A stretch of DNA of 64,000 bases from Stutzerimonas zhaodongensis (GTDB lineage: Bacteria > Pseudomonadota > Gammaproteobacteria > Pseudomonadales > Pseudomonadaceae), in NCBI RefSeq assembly GCF_003696365.1, contig NZ_RFFM01000002.1:1171616-1235615 (forward strand), in the 5' to 3' direction. Shown piece after piece: positions 9,283 through 19,630 of this stretch (position 1 is its first letter; each line of letters starts with the position of its first letter). The translations under genes and the position numbers were made by a program. The notes below the pieces were generated by a model. It was not told the DNA's origin, made no database searches, and worked only from the letters and a program-made list of their open reading frames with translations.

Positions 9283-10992
9283 ATGGAATTCGACTTCATC
9301 ATCATCGGCGCCGGTTCGGCTGGTAACGTTCTGGCCACCCGGCTGACCGAAGACGCCGAGGTCAGCGTGCTTCTGCTCGAAGCAGGCGGCCCTGATTACC
9401 GTATGGATTTCCGCACCCAGATGCCGGCCGCCCTCGCCTTTCCGCTGCAGGGGCGGCGCTACAACTGGGCTTACGAAACCGATCCCGAACCACACATGAA
9501 CAACCGCCGCATGGAGTGCGGCCGAGGTAAAGGGCTCGGCGGCTCCTCGCTGATCAACGGTATGTGCTACATCCGTGGAAACGCCCTGGACTATGACGGC
9601 TGGGCAAAGGCGCCCGGCCTGGAACACTGGACCTATCTCGATTGCCTGCCCTACTTCCGCAAGGCCGAGACCCGTGACATCGGCCCCAACGATTACCACG
9701 GCGGCGACGGCCCGGTGAGCGTGAGCACACCCAAACCCGGGAATAACCCGCTGTTCCGCGCCATGATCGAGGCCGGCGTGCAAACCGGTTATCCGGAGAC
9801 CGACGACCTCAACGGCTATCGGCAGGAAGGCTTCGGCCCGATGGATCGCACGGTTACACCAAAAGGCCGTCGCGCCAGTACCGCACGCGGTTATCTGGAT
9901 ATGGCGCGCGGGCGACCGAACCTGACCATAGTCACTCACGCACTCACCGACCGTATCCTGTTCAGCGGCAAGCGTGCCATCGGCGCGGCGTACCTACAGG
10001 GCAATAGCGACGCACCGGTGATTGCCCATGCCCGGCGTGAAGTGCTGCTGTGCAGCGGCGCCATCGCCTCGCCGCAGATCCTGCAACGCTCCGGCGTCGG
10101 CCCCGGCACGCTGCTGCGCGAGCTGGACATTCCCATCGTGCAAGAACTGCCGGGCGTCGGTGCCAATCTTCAGGACCATCTGGAGATGTACCTGCAGTAC
10201 GCCTGCAAGCAACCCGTCTCGCTCTACCCCGCCCTGCAAATGCACAACCAGCCGATGATCGGCGCCGAGTGGCTGTTTCTCGGGTCGGGCGTCGGCGCCA
10301 GCAACCAGTTCGAGGCAGGTGGCTTCATCCGTTCCCGGGCCGAGTTCGAATGGCCAAACATCCAGTACCACTTCCTACCGGTAGCGATTAACTACAACGG
10401 CAGCAATGCAGTGAAGGAGCATGGCTTCCAAGCCCACGTCGGCTCGATGCGCTCACCCAGTCGCGGGCGTGTGCATGCACGGTCGAGGGACCCGCGCCAG
10501 CATCCGAGCATCCTGTTCAACTACATGTCCTGCGAGCAGGATTGGCAGGAGTTTCGCGATGGAATCAGGATCACCCGGGAAATCATGGCGCAGCCCGCCC
10601 TGGACGCCTACCGCGGCCGCGAATTGAGCCCTGGTATCAGCGTTGAGAGCGATGCAGAGCTGGACGCCTTCGTTCGTCAGCACGCCGAAACGGCCTTCCA
10701 TCCGTCCTGCTCCTGCAAGATGGGCGAAGACGAGATGGCAGTGGTCGACGGCGAGGGCCGCGTTCACGGGCTGGATGGGCTGCGCGTGATAGATGCCTCG
10801 ATCATGCCCTTGATCACCACCGGCAATCTCAATGCGCCAACCATCATGATCGCCGAGAAGCTTGCAGACCGGATTCGCGGCCGCGCTCCATTGCCGCGCA
10901 GCACCGCGCCTTACTACGTCGCGGGGGCCGATCCGGTGCGAGGCGCAACGCAAGCCCAGCCGATCGATGTGGCTCTGACCAGTCGCCGCTAG
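9283..10992 (+). CDS. betA: Choline dehydrogenase (GMC oxidoreductase)
   Basis: Membrane-associated FAD enzyme that oxidises choline to betaine aldehyde and passes electrons to the respiratory chain. The 569-residue product has the ADP-binding motif [13 protein letters not shown] at residues 9-21, the GMC signature 1 region [21 protein letters not shown] near residues 82-102, and signature 2 near [15 protein letters not shown]. The C-terminal active-site part includes [10 protein letters not shown] and the [17 protein letters not shown] motif. I prefer the ATG at 9283, with AAGGG about 8 bases upstream, over the GTG at 9274. It ends the betIBA operon. Confidence 0.95.
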   Translation: MEFDFIIIGAGSAGNVLATRLTEDAEVSVLLLEAGGPDYRMDFRTQMPAALAFPLQGRRYNWAYETDPEPHMNNRRMECGRGKGLGGSSLINGMCYIRGNALDYDGWAKAPGLEHWTYLDCLPYFRKAETRDIGPNDYHGGDGPVSVSTPKPGNNPLFRAMIEAGVQTGYPETDDLNGYRQEGFGPMDRTVTPKGRRASTARGYLDMARGRPNLTIVTHALTDRILFSGKRAIGAAYLQGNSDAPVIAHARREVLLCSGAIASPQILQRSGVGPGTLLRELDIPIVQELPGVGANLQDHLEMYLQYACKQPVSLYPALQMHNQPMIGAEWLFLGSGVGASNQFEAGGFIRSRAEFEWPNIQYHFLPVAINYNGSNAVKEHGFQAHVGSMRSPSRGRVHARSRDPRQHPSILFNYMSCEQDWQEFRDGIRITREIMAQPALDAYRGRELSPGISVESDAELDAFVRQHAETAFHPSCSCKMGEDEMAVVDGEGRVHGLDGLRVIDASIMPLITTGNLNAPTIMIAEKLADRIRGRAPLPRSTAPYYVAGADPVRGATQAQPIDVALTSRR

Positions 10993-11412
10993 GTTCGATC
11001 GTTCCATGAACGGTGGATGCAGGGTTCAATATCACCCTTCCTAGAGCCCATGGTCTAAGGGAATGATCTGGGTGTCCCGGAGCGGAACAGCTACGGCTTG
11101 AGCATGGCCGCTCCGACGGATCGCCAGCAAGCTGGCTCCTACATAGCAGCTAAGCGGAGACGGCTTAGGGCGGATATGCGTTTTCCATCACCCTTGCAGA
11201 GCTATGGTGTTGGAAAAAGAATTTGAGTGCTCCACAGGTGGACACCTGTGGATTGGCGCGTAATCCGTCGGCCGAATCGCCAGCAAGCTGGCTCTGCATA
11301 AATGGAGACCGGCCTAGGGTTCGCCTGTCGTAACGTCCAACAGTTGCAGATGGCGATCAGCACCCTTCCTCGATGCTGATCGCCCGCTTGCCGACTCCGA
11401 CTAAAAGCGCGA
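10993..11412. repeat. 420-bp intergenic region with REP-like palindromes
   Basis: This convergent gap between betA and choX2 contains no gene. It holds two copies of a REP-like palindrome, TCGCCAGCAAGCTGGCTC-type, at about 11120-11143 and 11276-11297. Between them are a fragment of the GTAGGGTGGA-type repeat (about 11164-11194) and the dyad TCCACAGGTG-GA-CACCTGTGGA at 11231-11252. The core CCAGCAAGCTGG is fully self-complementary. Such elements are usual at the ends of converging operons in this group. Confidence 0.7.
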
Positions 11413-12348
11413 TCAGAGCGAGGCTTTCACCGCAGCCAAACCCTCTTTGCCGTCGAGCGTCGTGACACCCTCGAGCCAGCCTTCAAGCACTTCGGGATGG
11501 GCCTTGACCCATGCTTTGACCGCCGCGTCGTTGCTGGCTTTCTTGTCCAGCACCTCGTTCATGATGGCGTTCTCCATTTCCTGCGTGAACGACAGGTTGG
11601 TGAGCAGCTTGCCTACATTGGGGCACTGCGCCGCGTAGCCCTTGCGCACCAGCGTGTTGACGGTGCCGCTTTCGCCAAAATAGGCCTCGCCACCTTTGAG
11701 GTATTTGATGTCGAACTGCACGTTCATCGGGTGCGGAGTCCAGCCAAGGAAGACAACGCCCTTGTCGCGTTTCACCGCGCGCCCTACCTGCACCAGCATG
11801 GCCTGTTCGCTGGATTCCACCAGTTTCCAATCACCGAGGCCGAACTCGTCCTGATCAATCATCTTCTGGATCGACAGATTCGCGGGTGCGCCTGCGGCGA
11901 TGCCATAGATCGTCTTGTCGAACATCTCCCCATTGGCATCGAGATCCTCGAACCGCTTCACGCCGGCATTCCAGGCCGAGGTCGGGACCGCGAGGGTGTA
12001 TTCGGTGCCGGTCAGATTCACGCTGTGCTCGTCGATTTCTCCGCTGGCGACGAACTTGTCATAGTTGTCCTGCTGCGCCGGCATCCAGTTGCCAAGGAAT
12101 ACATCGACTTGATTCTTGGTCAGCCCGGCGAAAATGATCGGCACACCCAGCGTCATGACCTGCGGCTTGTAACCAAGCCCTTCGAGCAGCAGGCTGGTGA
12201 TGCCGTTGGTGACGGCGATATCGCTCCAGCCAGGGTCACCGAGGCGTACGGTGGCGCATTGTTTGTCTTCGACCGGTCCCTGGGCGTGAGCGCCCGCGAC
12301 AGCCAGCAGCATGCTTCCGGCTACAACTGCACTTATCGTTTTCTTCAT
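11413..12348 (-). CDS. Second choline-binding periplasmic protein, linked to choline sulfatase
   Basis: A ChoX paralogue of 311 residues with a signal peptide (MKKTISAVVAGSMLLAVAGAHA). The chain has the family segments RLGDPGWSDIAVTNGIT, VDVFLGNWMPAQQD and VFLGWTPHPMNVQFD, parallel to those of ChoX at 4459-5403 but clearly diverged, so it is an old duplicate. The ATG at 12348 has GAAGG about 9 bases upstream; an ATG two codons earlier (12354) is possible. It lies 70 bases downstream of betC in the same direction, so it probably supplies choline sulfate or choline uptake for that pathway and borrows ChoVW, as no permease is next to it. The ligand is inferred from context. Confidence 0.85.
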   Translation of the reverse strand: MKKTISAVVAGSMLLAVAGAHAQGPVEDKQCATVRLGDPGWSDIAVTNGITSLLLEGLGYKPQVMTLGVPIIFAGLTKNQVDVFLGNWMPAQQDNYDKFVASGEIDEHSVNLTGTEYTLAVPTSAWNAGVKRFEDLDANGEMFDKTIYGIAAGAPANLSIQKMIDQDEFGLGDWKLVESSEQAMLVQVGRAVKRDKGVVFLGWTPHPMNVQFDIKYLKGGEAYFGESGTVNTLVRKGYAAQCPNVGKLLTNLSFTQEMENAIMNEVLDKKASNDAAVKAWVKAHPEVLEGWLEGVTTLDGKEGLAAVKASL

Positions 12349-12418
12349 ATCCATCTGCCTTCTCTCTTTTCGAAAGGATCCTGTGCACGGCCGAACTGCC
12401 GCCGTGTCGCCTCGGCGT

Positions 12419-13924
12419 TCACGGCCTGGGGTATCGAGCCTTGCGCTCGAGATCGTCCAGGTCGATATGGTTGCGCATGTATTGCTGGCTGGCGTCGACC
12501 CAGGGCTGGTGATCCCAGCTGGTCAGCTTGCCCAGGCTTAAGGCCTCCCTTACAAGCCGCCGACGACGCTGGCTGGCAAGCACCTGCTGGTGAATGGTGG
12601 GCATGTCCCATCGCTGCCGAGCCTCAGCGAGAAAGGCTTCGGCCAGCATCTGGTGATCGGGCGAGCCGATGAGGTTCTCCCGTTCCAGCGGATCATTGAC
12701 CAGGTCGAACAGCATGCAGGGGTCCTGCTCGGAATAGATGTACTTATAGGCACCACGGCGGATCATCATCACCGGGCTGGTGGTGCCCTCGGCCATATAT
12801 TCACCAATCACTTCATCGTGCCCCTCATGGCCGGTCAGATGAGGCATCAGCGAGCGGCCATCGAGTGGCAGGCTTGCCTCCACTGCGCCACCTGCCAACT
12901 CGACGAGGGTAGGCAGCAGGTCGGCTGTGGAAACCGAAGCACCGATGCGCGATGACTCCATGCCCGGCACGCGGATGATCAGCGGTACGCGAGCAGCCAT
13001 TTCGAACCAGTGCATCTTGTACCAGAGGCCCCGCTCGCCCAGCTGGTCGCCGTGGTCCCCGGAGAACACCACGATGGTGTCCTCGGCAAGGCCGCAGGCT
13101 TCCAGCGTTTTCAGCAGCTTGCCGACGTTGTCGTCGATGTAGCTACAAGCACCGAAGTAGGCGCGCCTGGCGTCCTTGATTTTCTGTTCGGGCAGTGTCT
13201 TGCCCCATAGATCGATGACCTTGAGCAGACGCTGCGAATGCGGGTCCTGCTCATCCTGGGCGATGTCCTGCCGCGGCAGCGGGATATCCTCGTCTGCGTA
13301 GCGGTTCCAGTACTCCTCAGGAATGGTGTACGGGTCGTGAGGGTGGGTCATCGATACCGTGAGACAGAACGGCTGGCCCTCCTCGGCACGGACGAAGTCG
13401 AAAAGATACTGCTGCGCCTTGAAGACGACCTCTTCATCGAAATCCATCTGATTAGTGCGCACGCTGGGCCCAGCCTGCAGCACCGAAGACATGTTGTGAT
13501 ACCAGCTCAGCCTGGTTTCCGACTCGTCCCAGTTCACCGCCCAGCCGTAATCGGCCGGATAGATGTCGCTGGTGAGCCGTTCCTCATAGCCGTGCAACTG
13601 ATCGGGGCCACAGAAGTGCATCTTCCCTGACAGCGCGGTTTTGTAGCCCAACCGCCGCAGGTAATGAGCATAGGTCGGCACGTCAGCCGGGAAATCGGCG
13701 GCGTTGTCGTAGGCGCCTATCTTGCTGGGGAGCTGGCCACTGACCAGGGTGAAGCGCGACGGTGCGCATAACGGACTATTGCAATAGGCTGACTCGAACA
13801 CGGCGCCTTCGGCTGCCAGACGCGAGAGATGGGGCAGCTTGATCGGTGAGGCTGGGTCATACATCGGCAGGATAGGCGCGGCCATCTGGTCGGCCATGAT
13901 GAACAGTATGTTGGGGCGCTTCAT
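12419..13924 (-). CDS. betC: Choline sulfatase
   Basis: Hydrolyses choline-O-sulfate to choline and sulfate in the cytoplasm, feeding the betA-betB pathway. The product has about 501 residues. The sulfatase signature C53-A-P-S-R is present; Cys53 is the residue matured to formylglycine. Metal-site motifs NILFIMADQM at the N-terminus and FSGDHGDQLGERG near residue 290 are intact. The C-terminal region with TSWDHQPWVDASQQYMRNHI is typical of BetC rather than other sulfatases and binds the choline group. The ATG at 13924 gives the usual MKRPNILF start; an ATG at 13939 would add five residues, and neither has an ideal ribosome binding site. It is divergent from a LysR regulator and upstream of choX2. 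Confidence 0.93.
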   Translation of the reverse strand: MKRPNILFIMADQMAAPILPMYDPASPIKLPHLSRLAAEGAVFESAYCNSPLCAPSRFTLVSGQLPSKIGAYDNAADFPADVPTYAHYLRRLGYKTALSGKMHFCGPDQLHGYEERLTSDIYPADYGWAVNWDESETRLSWYHNMSSVLQAGPSVRTNQMDFDEEVVFKAQQYLFDFVRAEEGQPFCLTVSMTHPHDPYTIPEEYWNRYADEDIPLPRQDIAQDEQDPHSQRLLKVIDLWGKTLPEQKIKDARRAYFGACSYIDDNVGKLLKTLEACGLAEDTIVVFSGDHGDQLGERGLWYKMHWFEMAARVPLIIRVPGMESSRIGASVSTADLLPTLVELAGGAVEASLPLDGRSLMPHLTGHEGHDEVIGEYMAEGTTSPVMMIRRGAYKYIYSEQDPCMLFDLVNDPLERENLIGSPDHQMLAEAFLAEARQRWDMPTIHQQVLASQRRRRLVREALSLGKLTSWDHQPWVDASQQYMRNHIDLDDLERKARYPRP

Positions 13925-14035
13925 ATGCGATTGGTCCATTCCTGTTTTTTATGCGAGATTCTTTAGCACACAGTCTGGACTCTGCATGGCTGCAGTAAAC
14001 CCGGCTACGCCCAATGCCTAGGATAAGCACAGCTA

Positions 14036-14953
14036 ATGGGAAACAGGCTCGATCAAATTCCGTTGGATACGTTGCGGGTGTTCGAATCCGCGGCGCGGCT
14101 GCAGAGCTTCACCGGAGCGGCAGTAGAGCTGGGGAGCACGCAACCGGCGATCAGCCAGCAGATTAAGCGTCTGGAACGACAGCTGGCGTGCCGCCTGTTC
14201 GATCGCATCTATCGCGGTATCGTCCTCACTGAAGCCGGGGAACTGCTGCTGGGTTACGTGCAGCAAGGGCTGGCAATGCTGGACAGCGGTGTCGCGGCCG
14301 TCACCATGCAACAGCAACATGAGGTCCTTCAGGTAGCGACGGACTTTGCCTTCGCCGCGTATTGGCTGATGCCACGCCTTGAGCGCTTTCATCAGCTTCA
14401 TCCTGAAGTGGACGTAAGCCTGGTGACCAGCGAGCGGGGCCTGGGCGTACTGCCGCCGGAAACCGATGTAGCGATCATCTTTGGCGATGGCCGCTTCAAG
14501 AATGGCCAGGTACATCCCCTTTTCCATGAAGAGGTCTACCCCGTATGCAGTCCACGGTTGCTGGAGGGACGGCCTGCACCCTTGCCGCCGGTAGCACTGG
14601 CGGGCTTGCCGTTGCTTCATCTGCGCCCGGAAAGCCGCTCGCGCTGGCTCGACTGGAGCGGGGTATTTCGCGCACTCGATATCAGCGAGCAGCCCAGTTC
14701 GGGCATGCTGCGATTCGACAACTACACCCTGCTGATCCAGGCCGCCATTGCCGGTCAGGGCGTCGCCATCGGTTGGCGCCATCTGGTGGACGACCTACTG
14801 GCACAGGGTCTGCTATGCCGTGTCTGCGCTGAAAGCGTACGAACCGAATACGGCTACTACGTGCTACTGCCGGAACGCAAACGCCGCCAGCGCCTCGTCG
14901 AGAGCTTCGTGATCTGGTTGCAGAGCGAACTGACTGACCGCCCGCAAGACTGA
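14036..14953 (+). CDS. LysR-family regulator of choline sulfate utilisation
   Basis: A 305-residue LysR-type transcriptional regulator. The winged helix-turn-helix is at about residues 7-65 (LDTLRVFESAARLQSFTGAA and LGSTQPAISQQIKRLERQL), followed by a LysR substrate-binding domain. The divergent arrangement with betC (111 bases between the start codons) and its place in the island strongly suggest that it controls betC-choX2, as the choline-sulfate LysR regulators of other proteobacteria do. The start at 14036 puts the conserved domain at the usual distance. The inducer (choline or choline sulfate) is not shown by the sequence. Confidence 0.85.
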   Translation: MGNRLDQIPLDTLRVFESAARLQSFTGAAVELGSTQPAISQQIKRLERQLACRLFDRIYRGIVLTEAGELLLGYVQQGLAMLDSGVAAVTMQQQHEVLQVATDFAFAAYWLMPRLERFHQLHPEVDVSLVTSERGLGVLPPETDVAIIFGDGRFKNGQVHPLFHEEVYPVCSPRLLEGRPAPLPPVALAGLPLLHLRPESRSRWLDWSGVFRALDISEQPSSGMLRFDNYTLLIQAAIAGQGVAIGWRHLVDDLLAQGLLCRVCAESVRTEYGYYVLLPERKRRQRLVESFVIWLQSELTDRPQD

Positions 14954-15104
14954 CCACGCACCTACGCGCCTGCCAGATCCAGCTGGCCAGACTGCACCCC
15001 ATTAAACGAAGCAAGCCGCACCATTGATGTGCATCTCGCCCTGGCACGCACTATCGCGGGGCAAGGCCACTTGCTAGAGTCGAAGGCCTATCATTTTTTC
15101 ATGA

Positions 15105-16472
<1,368 letters not shown>

Positions 16473-16498
16473 CGCAGGGGCATTTGCGCACTAACGAG

Positions 16499-16537
16499 AA
16501 AAGCCCCCGCATGGGTTAACCGGCGGGGGCTTTTTCA
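16499..16537. terminator. Bidirectional intrinsic terminator between gdhA and fpr
   Basis: GCCCCCGC (16503-16510) and GCGGGGGC (16523-16530) form an 8-bp stem flanked by AAAA on one side and TTTTT on the other, so it can end both gdhA and the convergent fpr transcript. Confidence 0.9.
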
Positions 16538-16579
16538 TGTCTGGACAGGTGTCGTCACATTGCGGGTGCAGCTCATGAG

Positions 16580-17356
16580 CTACCAATAATTCTCCACCGC
16601 GACCTGCCCAGGTCGCCGGGTCAGGGCCAGGTTCATGTCCCGTGTCTTGAGCATCGCCCGGGTGTCTTCGATCATCTGCGGATTGCCACAAAGCATGATC
16701 CGCGAATGTTCGGGCTCAAGTTGCAGATCCGCCGCTCGCTCCAGCTCTCCGTTTTCGATCAGCGTGGTGACACGACCGTGCAGCGCGCCGGGCATTTGCT
16801 CGCGGGTCACTACCGGCAGGTAGGTCAGCTTCGAACCAAGTCCTTCCAGATAGTCGCGCTTCGGCAGCTCGCGAATCAGGTCCTGATACGCCAGTTCCGA
16901 TGCGGTGCGTGCGCTGTAGACAAGGATTATCCGCTCGAAGCGCTGCCAGACATCGAAGTCCTGCAGGATGGAGAGAAACGGCGCAATACCGGTACCGGTC
17001 CCCAGAAACCAGAGATCGCGGCCATCGTTGAAGCGATCGAGCGTAAGGAAGCCGAATGCCTGCTTGTCCACCAGTAGCTCGTCGCCGGGCTTGAGGCGAC
17101 TCAGCTCGCTGGTGAATTCACCGTCCGGCACTACGATGGAAAAGAAATCGAGAAACTCATCATGGGGTGCCGATACCATTGAATATGCACGCCACACGAT
17201 GCTGCCGCTGGGTTTACGGACGCCGAGGCGGGCGAACTGGCCAGCGGTGAACCGAAAACCGGGATCGCGGGTGGTGCGCAGGGTGAACAGACTGGGCGTC
17301 AGCGTCTGCACCTCGAGCAGACGCTGGCGGGTGAACTTCTCTTCGCTGACGGTCAT
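16580..17356 (-). CDS. fpr: Ferredoxin/flavodoxin-NADP+ reductase
   Basis: FAD enzyme that exchanges electrons between NADPH and ferredoxin or flavodoxin, with a role in iron-sulfur supply and oxidative stress. The 258-residue length is that of the bacterial type (subclass I) FPR. FAD is bound by RAYSM at residues 56-60, and NADP by GTGTGIAPF at 119-127. The C-terminus TRRPGQVAVENYW has a terminal aromatic residue typical of the family. The ribosome binding site GGGAGCGAAG precedes the ATG. It is divergent from rlmG across about 100 bases. The LysR regulator finR that neighbours fpr in P. aeruginosa is absent here. Confidence 0.93.
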   Translation of the reverse strand: MTVSEEKFTRQRLLEVQTLTPSLFTLRTTRDPGFRFTAGQFARLGVRKPSGSIVWRAYSMVSAPHDEFLDFFSIVVPDGEFTSELSRLKPGDELLVDKQAFGFLTLDRFNDGRDLWFLGTGTGIAPFLSILQDFDVWQRFERIILVYSARTASELAYQDLIRELPKRDYLEGLGSKLTYLPVVTREQMPGALHGRVTTLIENGELERAADLQLEPEHSRIMLCGNPQMIEDTRAMLKTRDMNLALTRRPGQVAVENYW

Positions 17357-17457
17357 ACTTCGCTCCCTTCGCTGAAAACTGCGGATTCGAGGTAGTTATG
17401 CCCCTGACTGCTTCCCTAGATACTCCTTTCCGACGCTCATAAACACCGCCAGTTCTT

Positions 17458-18585
17458 ATGCCTATTCTCGAAACCCCGTACGCCCGTCTCGATCTGATCC
17501 GCCAGCCGGAGCAGCCCAACGAACCCTTGCAGGCTTTCGATGCGGCGGACGAGTACCTGTTGGCGCAGCTCCATGAACAGACCCTGGATGCTTCATCGCG
17601 GGTACTGGTCCTCAACGACAGCTTTGGCGCCCTCGCCTGTTCGCTGGCGAATCAGGCGCAGGTGATCAGCAGTGGTGACTCTCACCTGGCACTAGTGGCG
17701 CTGGGAAAGAACCTGCAACGCAACGCTCTGCAGGCTGGCGCCGTGACTTTCGTGCCCGCCAGCGAGGTGCCTCAAGGCCCATTCGACCGCGTACTGATTC
17801 GCGTACCAAAAACCCTCGCCCTACTGGAAGAACAGCTGATTCGCTTGCATGGCCAACTGGCGCCTGGTGCCCAGGTGATCGCTGCCGCGATGATCAAGCA
17901 CTTGCCGCGTGCCGCCGGCGATCTGCTGGAGAAGTACATCGGCCCGGTGCAAGCCTCGCTGGCGGTGAAGAAAGCGCGTCTGCTGACCGCGACACCGAGC
18001 GACAAGCCGGCACCCCGCTCGCCATACCCGACCCGCTACCGCCTCGATCAGCCAGGCATCGAACTGATCAACCACGCCAACCTGTTCTGCCGGGAAGACC
18101 TCGACATCGGTACCCGCGCCTTCCTGCCGCATCTGCCCAAGGCGCTCGGCAACCTGCGCGTCGCGGACCTGGGTTGCGGCAACGGAGTGCTGGGTATCGT
18201 CTATGCGCTGAGCAACCCACAAGCGCAGATGACGCTTGTGGACGAGAGCTACATGGCAGTGCAGTCGGCACAAGAGAACTGGCAGGCGATCCTCGGCGAG
18301 CGCCCTGCGGATATACGGGCCGGCGACGGGCTTGCCGAACAGCCGATGGACTCGCTGGACCTGGTGCTATGCAATCCGCCCTTCCATCAGCAGCAGGTGG
18401 TGGGTGATTTTCTCGCCTGGCGAATGTTCACCCAGGCCAAGACAGCGCTCACCAAGGGCGGCGAGCTGTGGATCGTCGGCAACCGCCACCTTGGCTATCA
18501 CCTCAAGCTCAAGCGCCTGTTCGGCAAGGTCGAGCAGGTCGCCGCGACGCCCAAGTTCGTCATCCTCAGGGCCATCAAGCCATGA
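17458..18585 (+). CDS. rlmG: 23S rRNA (guanine-N2) methyltransferase RlmG
   Basis: Methylates G1835 of 23S rRNA with S-adenosylmethionine. The 375-residue protein has the duplicated RsmC/RlmG layout: a degenerate N-terminal methyltransferase-like half and a catalytic C-terminal half. The second half has the SAM motif VADLGCGNGVLGI at about residues 235-247 and the catalytic NPPF motif in LVLCNPPFHQQ at about 302-312, which is diagnostic of N2-guanine methylation. Its TGA overlaps the ATG of the following merR gene (ATGA), so the two are probably co-transcribed. The distinction from RsmC rests on length and overall similarity. Confidence 0.9.
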   Translation: MPILETPYARLDLIRQPEQPNEPLQAFDAADEYLLAQLHEQTLDASSRVLVLNDSFGALACSLANQAQVISSGDSHLALVALGKNLQRNALQAGAVTFVPASEVPQGPFDRVLIRVPKTLALLEEQLIRLHGQLAPGAQVIAAAMIKHLPRAAGDLLEKYIGPVQASLAVKKARLLTATPSDKPAPRSPYPTRYRLDQPGIELINHANLFCREDLDIGTRAFLPHLPKALGNLRVADLGCGNGVLGIVYALSNPQAQMTLVDESYMAVQSAQENWQAILGERPADIRAGDGLAEQPMDSLDLVLCNPPFHQQQVVGDFLAWRMFTQAKTALTKGGELWIVGNRHLGYHLKLKRLFGKVEQVAATPKFVILRAIKP

Positions 18586-18959
18586 GCGACGCGCCGGTTC
18601 GACTGAGCATCCAGCAGTTCGCCACACGAACCGGCCTCTCGGCCGACACCCTGCGCTATTACGAAAAGATCGGCCTGCTGCGCCATGTCGCCCGGGACGC
18701 CAGCGGCTTTCGCGTATATGGCCCGCGCGATCTGGAATGGGTCGGCTTCATCCTGCGCCTCAAAGACACCGGCATGGCGCTGGACGACATCATTCGCTAC
18801 GCCGAATTGCGTGAACGCGGCGATTCGACCCTTGCGGCGCGGCAGGCACTGCTCGAAGACCACGCAGCCAGACTGCAGGACCGTCTAGAGCGCGACCGCG
18901 AGCATCTGACCGCACTGCAGGCAAAGATCGAGCTGTACCGCCAACAAACAACCGCTTGA
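18582..18959 (+). CDS. MerR-family transcriptional regulator
   Basis: A 125-residue MerR-type regulator. Residues about 7-75 form the winged helix-turn-helix ([40 protein letters not shown]), followed by a long coiled coil for dimerisation (about 80-122). No cysteine pair for metal binding is present, which places it with the non-metal aldehyde or redox-responsive subgroup (AdhR/NmlR-like). Its start overlaps the rlmG stop. A typical MerR operator lies at its own stop codon, ahead of the carboxymuconolactone decarboxylase-family gene, so that gene is the likely target. Confidence 0.88.
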   Translation: MSDAPVRLSIQQFATRTGLSADTLRYYEKIGLLRHVARDASGFRVYGPRDLEWVGFILRLKDTGMALDDIIRYAELRERGDSTLAARQALLEDHAARLQDRLERDREHLTALQAKIELYRQQTTA

Positions 18960-18986
18960 CCTGGAGTCCACTCCAACCCTCAGGCT
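18956..18986 (+). promoter_or_regulatory. MerR-type promoter/operator overlapping the merR stop codon
   Basis: A -35 TTGACC at 18956-18961 is followed 19 bases later by a weak -10 CAGGCT at 18981-18986. The spacer contains the dyad TGGAGT-CC-ACTCCA at 18963-18976. The overlong 19-bp spacer with a central dyad is the hallmark of MerR-activated promoters. The merR TGA (18957-18959) lies inside the -35 element. Confidence 0.75.
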
Positions 18987-19015
18987 TTCCTCTTACTAAT
19001 CAAGAGGAACATTCC

Positions 19016-19420
19016 ATGTCCGCATACACCCGCTACACCGAAGGCTTGGCCAAACTCGAAGAGATCGACGGTGAAGCCGGCCGCAAGGTCATCGACAGCC
19101 TGCAGGCCATCGCGCCGGATCTGGCTCGTTACGTCATCGAGTTTCCCTTTGGCGATATCTACCAGCGTCCGGGCCTGGATTTACCCCAACGTGAGCTTGC
19201 GACCGTCGCGGCGCTGACGGCGCTCGGCCATTGCCAACCGCAGCTGGCGGTGCATATCCATGGCGCGTTGAACGTCGGCTGCACACCCGAGCAGATTGTC
19301 GAGGTGATCATCCAGATGTCGGTGTATGCCGGCTTTCCGGCGGCATTGAACGGCATGGCGACCGCCAAGGCGGTGTTTGCCGAGCGAGGGCTGTTGCCTG
19401 ACCTGAAATCCGACGCCTGA
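19016..19420 (+). CDS. Carboxymuconolactone decarboxylase-family protein (AhpD-like fold)
   Basis: A 134-residue cytoplasmic protein of the CMD family. The core [47 protein letters not shown] is typical of gamma-carboxymuconolactone decarboxylase-like proteins. The AhpD-type CxxC pair is absent; the cysteines seen are in [10 protein letters not shown] and GCTPEQ, which is usual for the subgroup linked to MerR regulators. The ATG at 19016 has an AGAGGAA ribosome binding site. It sits directly downstream of a MerR gene and a MerR-type promoter; this pair recurs in many proteobacteria, but the reaction is unknown. I do not assign a role in protocatechuate degradation because no other pca gene is nearby. 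Confidence 0.82.
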   Translation: MSAYTRYTEGLAKLEEIDGEAGRKVIDSLQAIAPDLARYVIEFPFGDIYQRPGLDLPQRELATVAALTALGHCQPQLAVHIHGALNVGCTPEQIVEVIIQMSVYAGFPAALNGMATAKAVFAERGLLPDLKSDA

Positions 19421-19470
19421 TTGCATACGCACGGCGATTCCAGCCCGTTACAGATACAGCGTTCGTCCAC

Positions 19471-19488
19471 GGTGGGCGTCAGCCCACC
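19471..19488. repeat. GGTGGGC/GCCCACC hairpin
   Basis: A perfect 7-bp inverted repeat around GTCA, in the gap after the CMD-family gene. No T-run follows. It is short and of the kind dispersed in this genome group, so I treat it as a REP-like element that may also stabilise the mRNA end. Confidence 0.45.
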
Positions 19489-19630
19489 AGAGCAACATGC
19501 TTCAACTCTGACGGGCCAAAGCAAACCGCCGTTCGTTCTCCTAGCACGGCTTTCTGCAGATAGATTGCCTCACAGCGCTCCCGCTGCTGAATGCTAATCT
19601 GGCCCACTGCCCACCTTGTGCCTCGACCTG

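Noticed and set aside
11120..11300. CRISPR array
   Set aside because: The spaced repeats are only two copies of a short palindrome with unequal surroundings and no cas genes; they fit REP elements instead.
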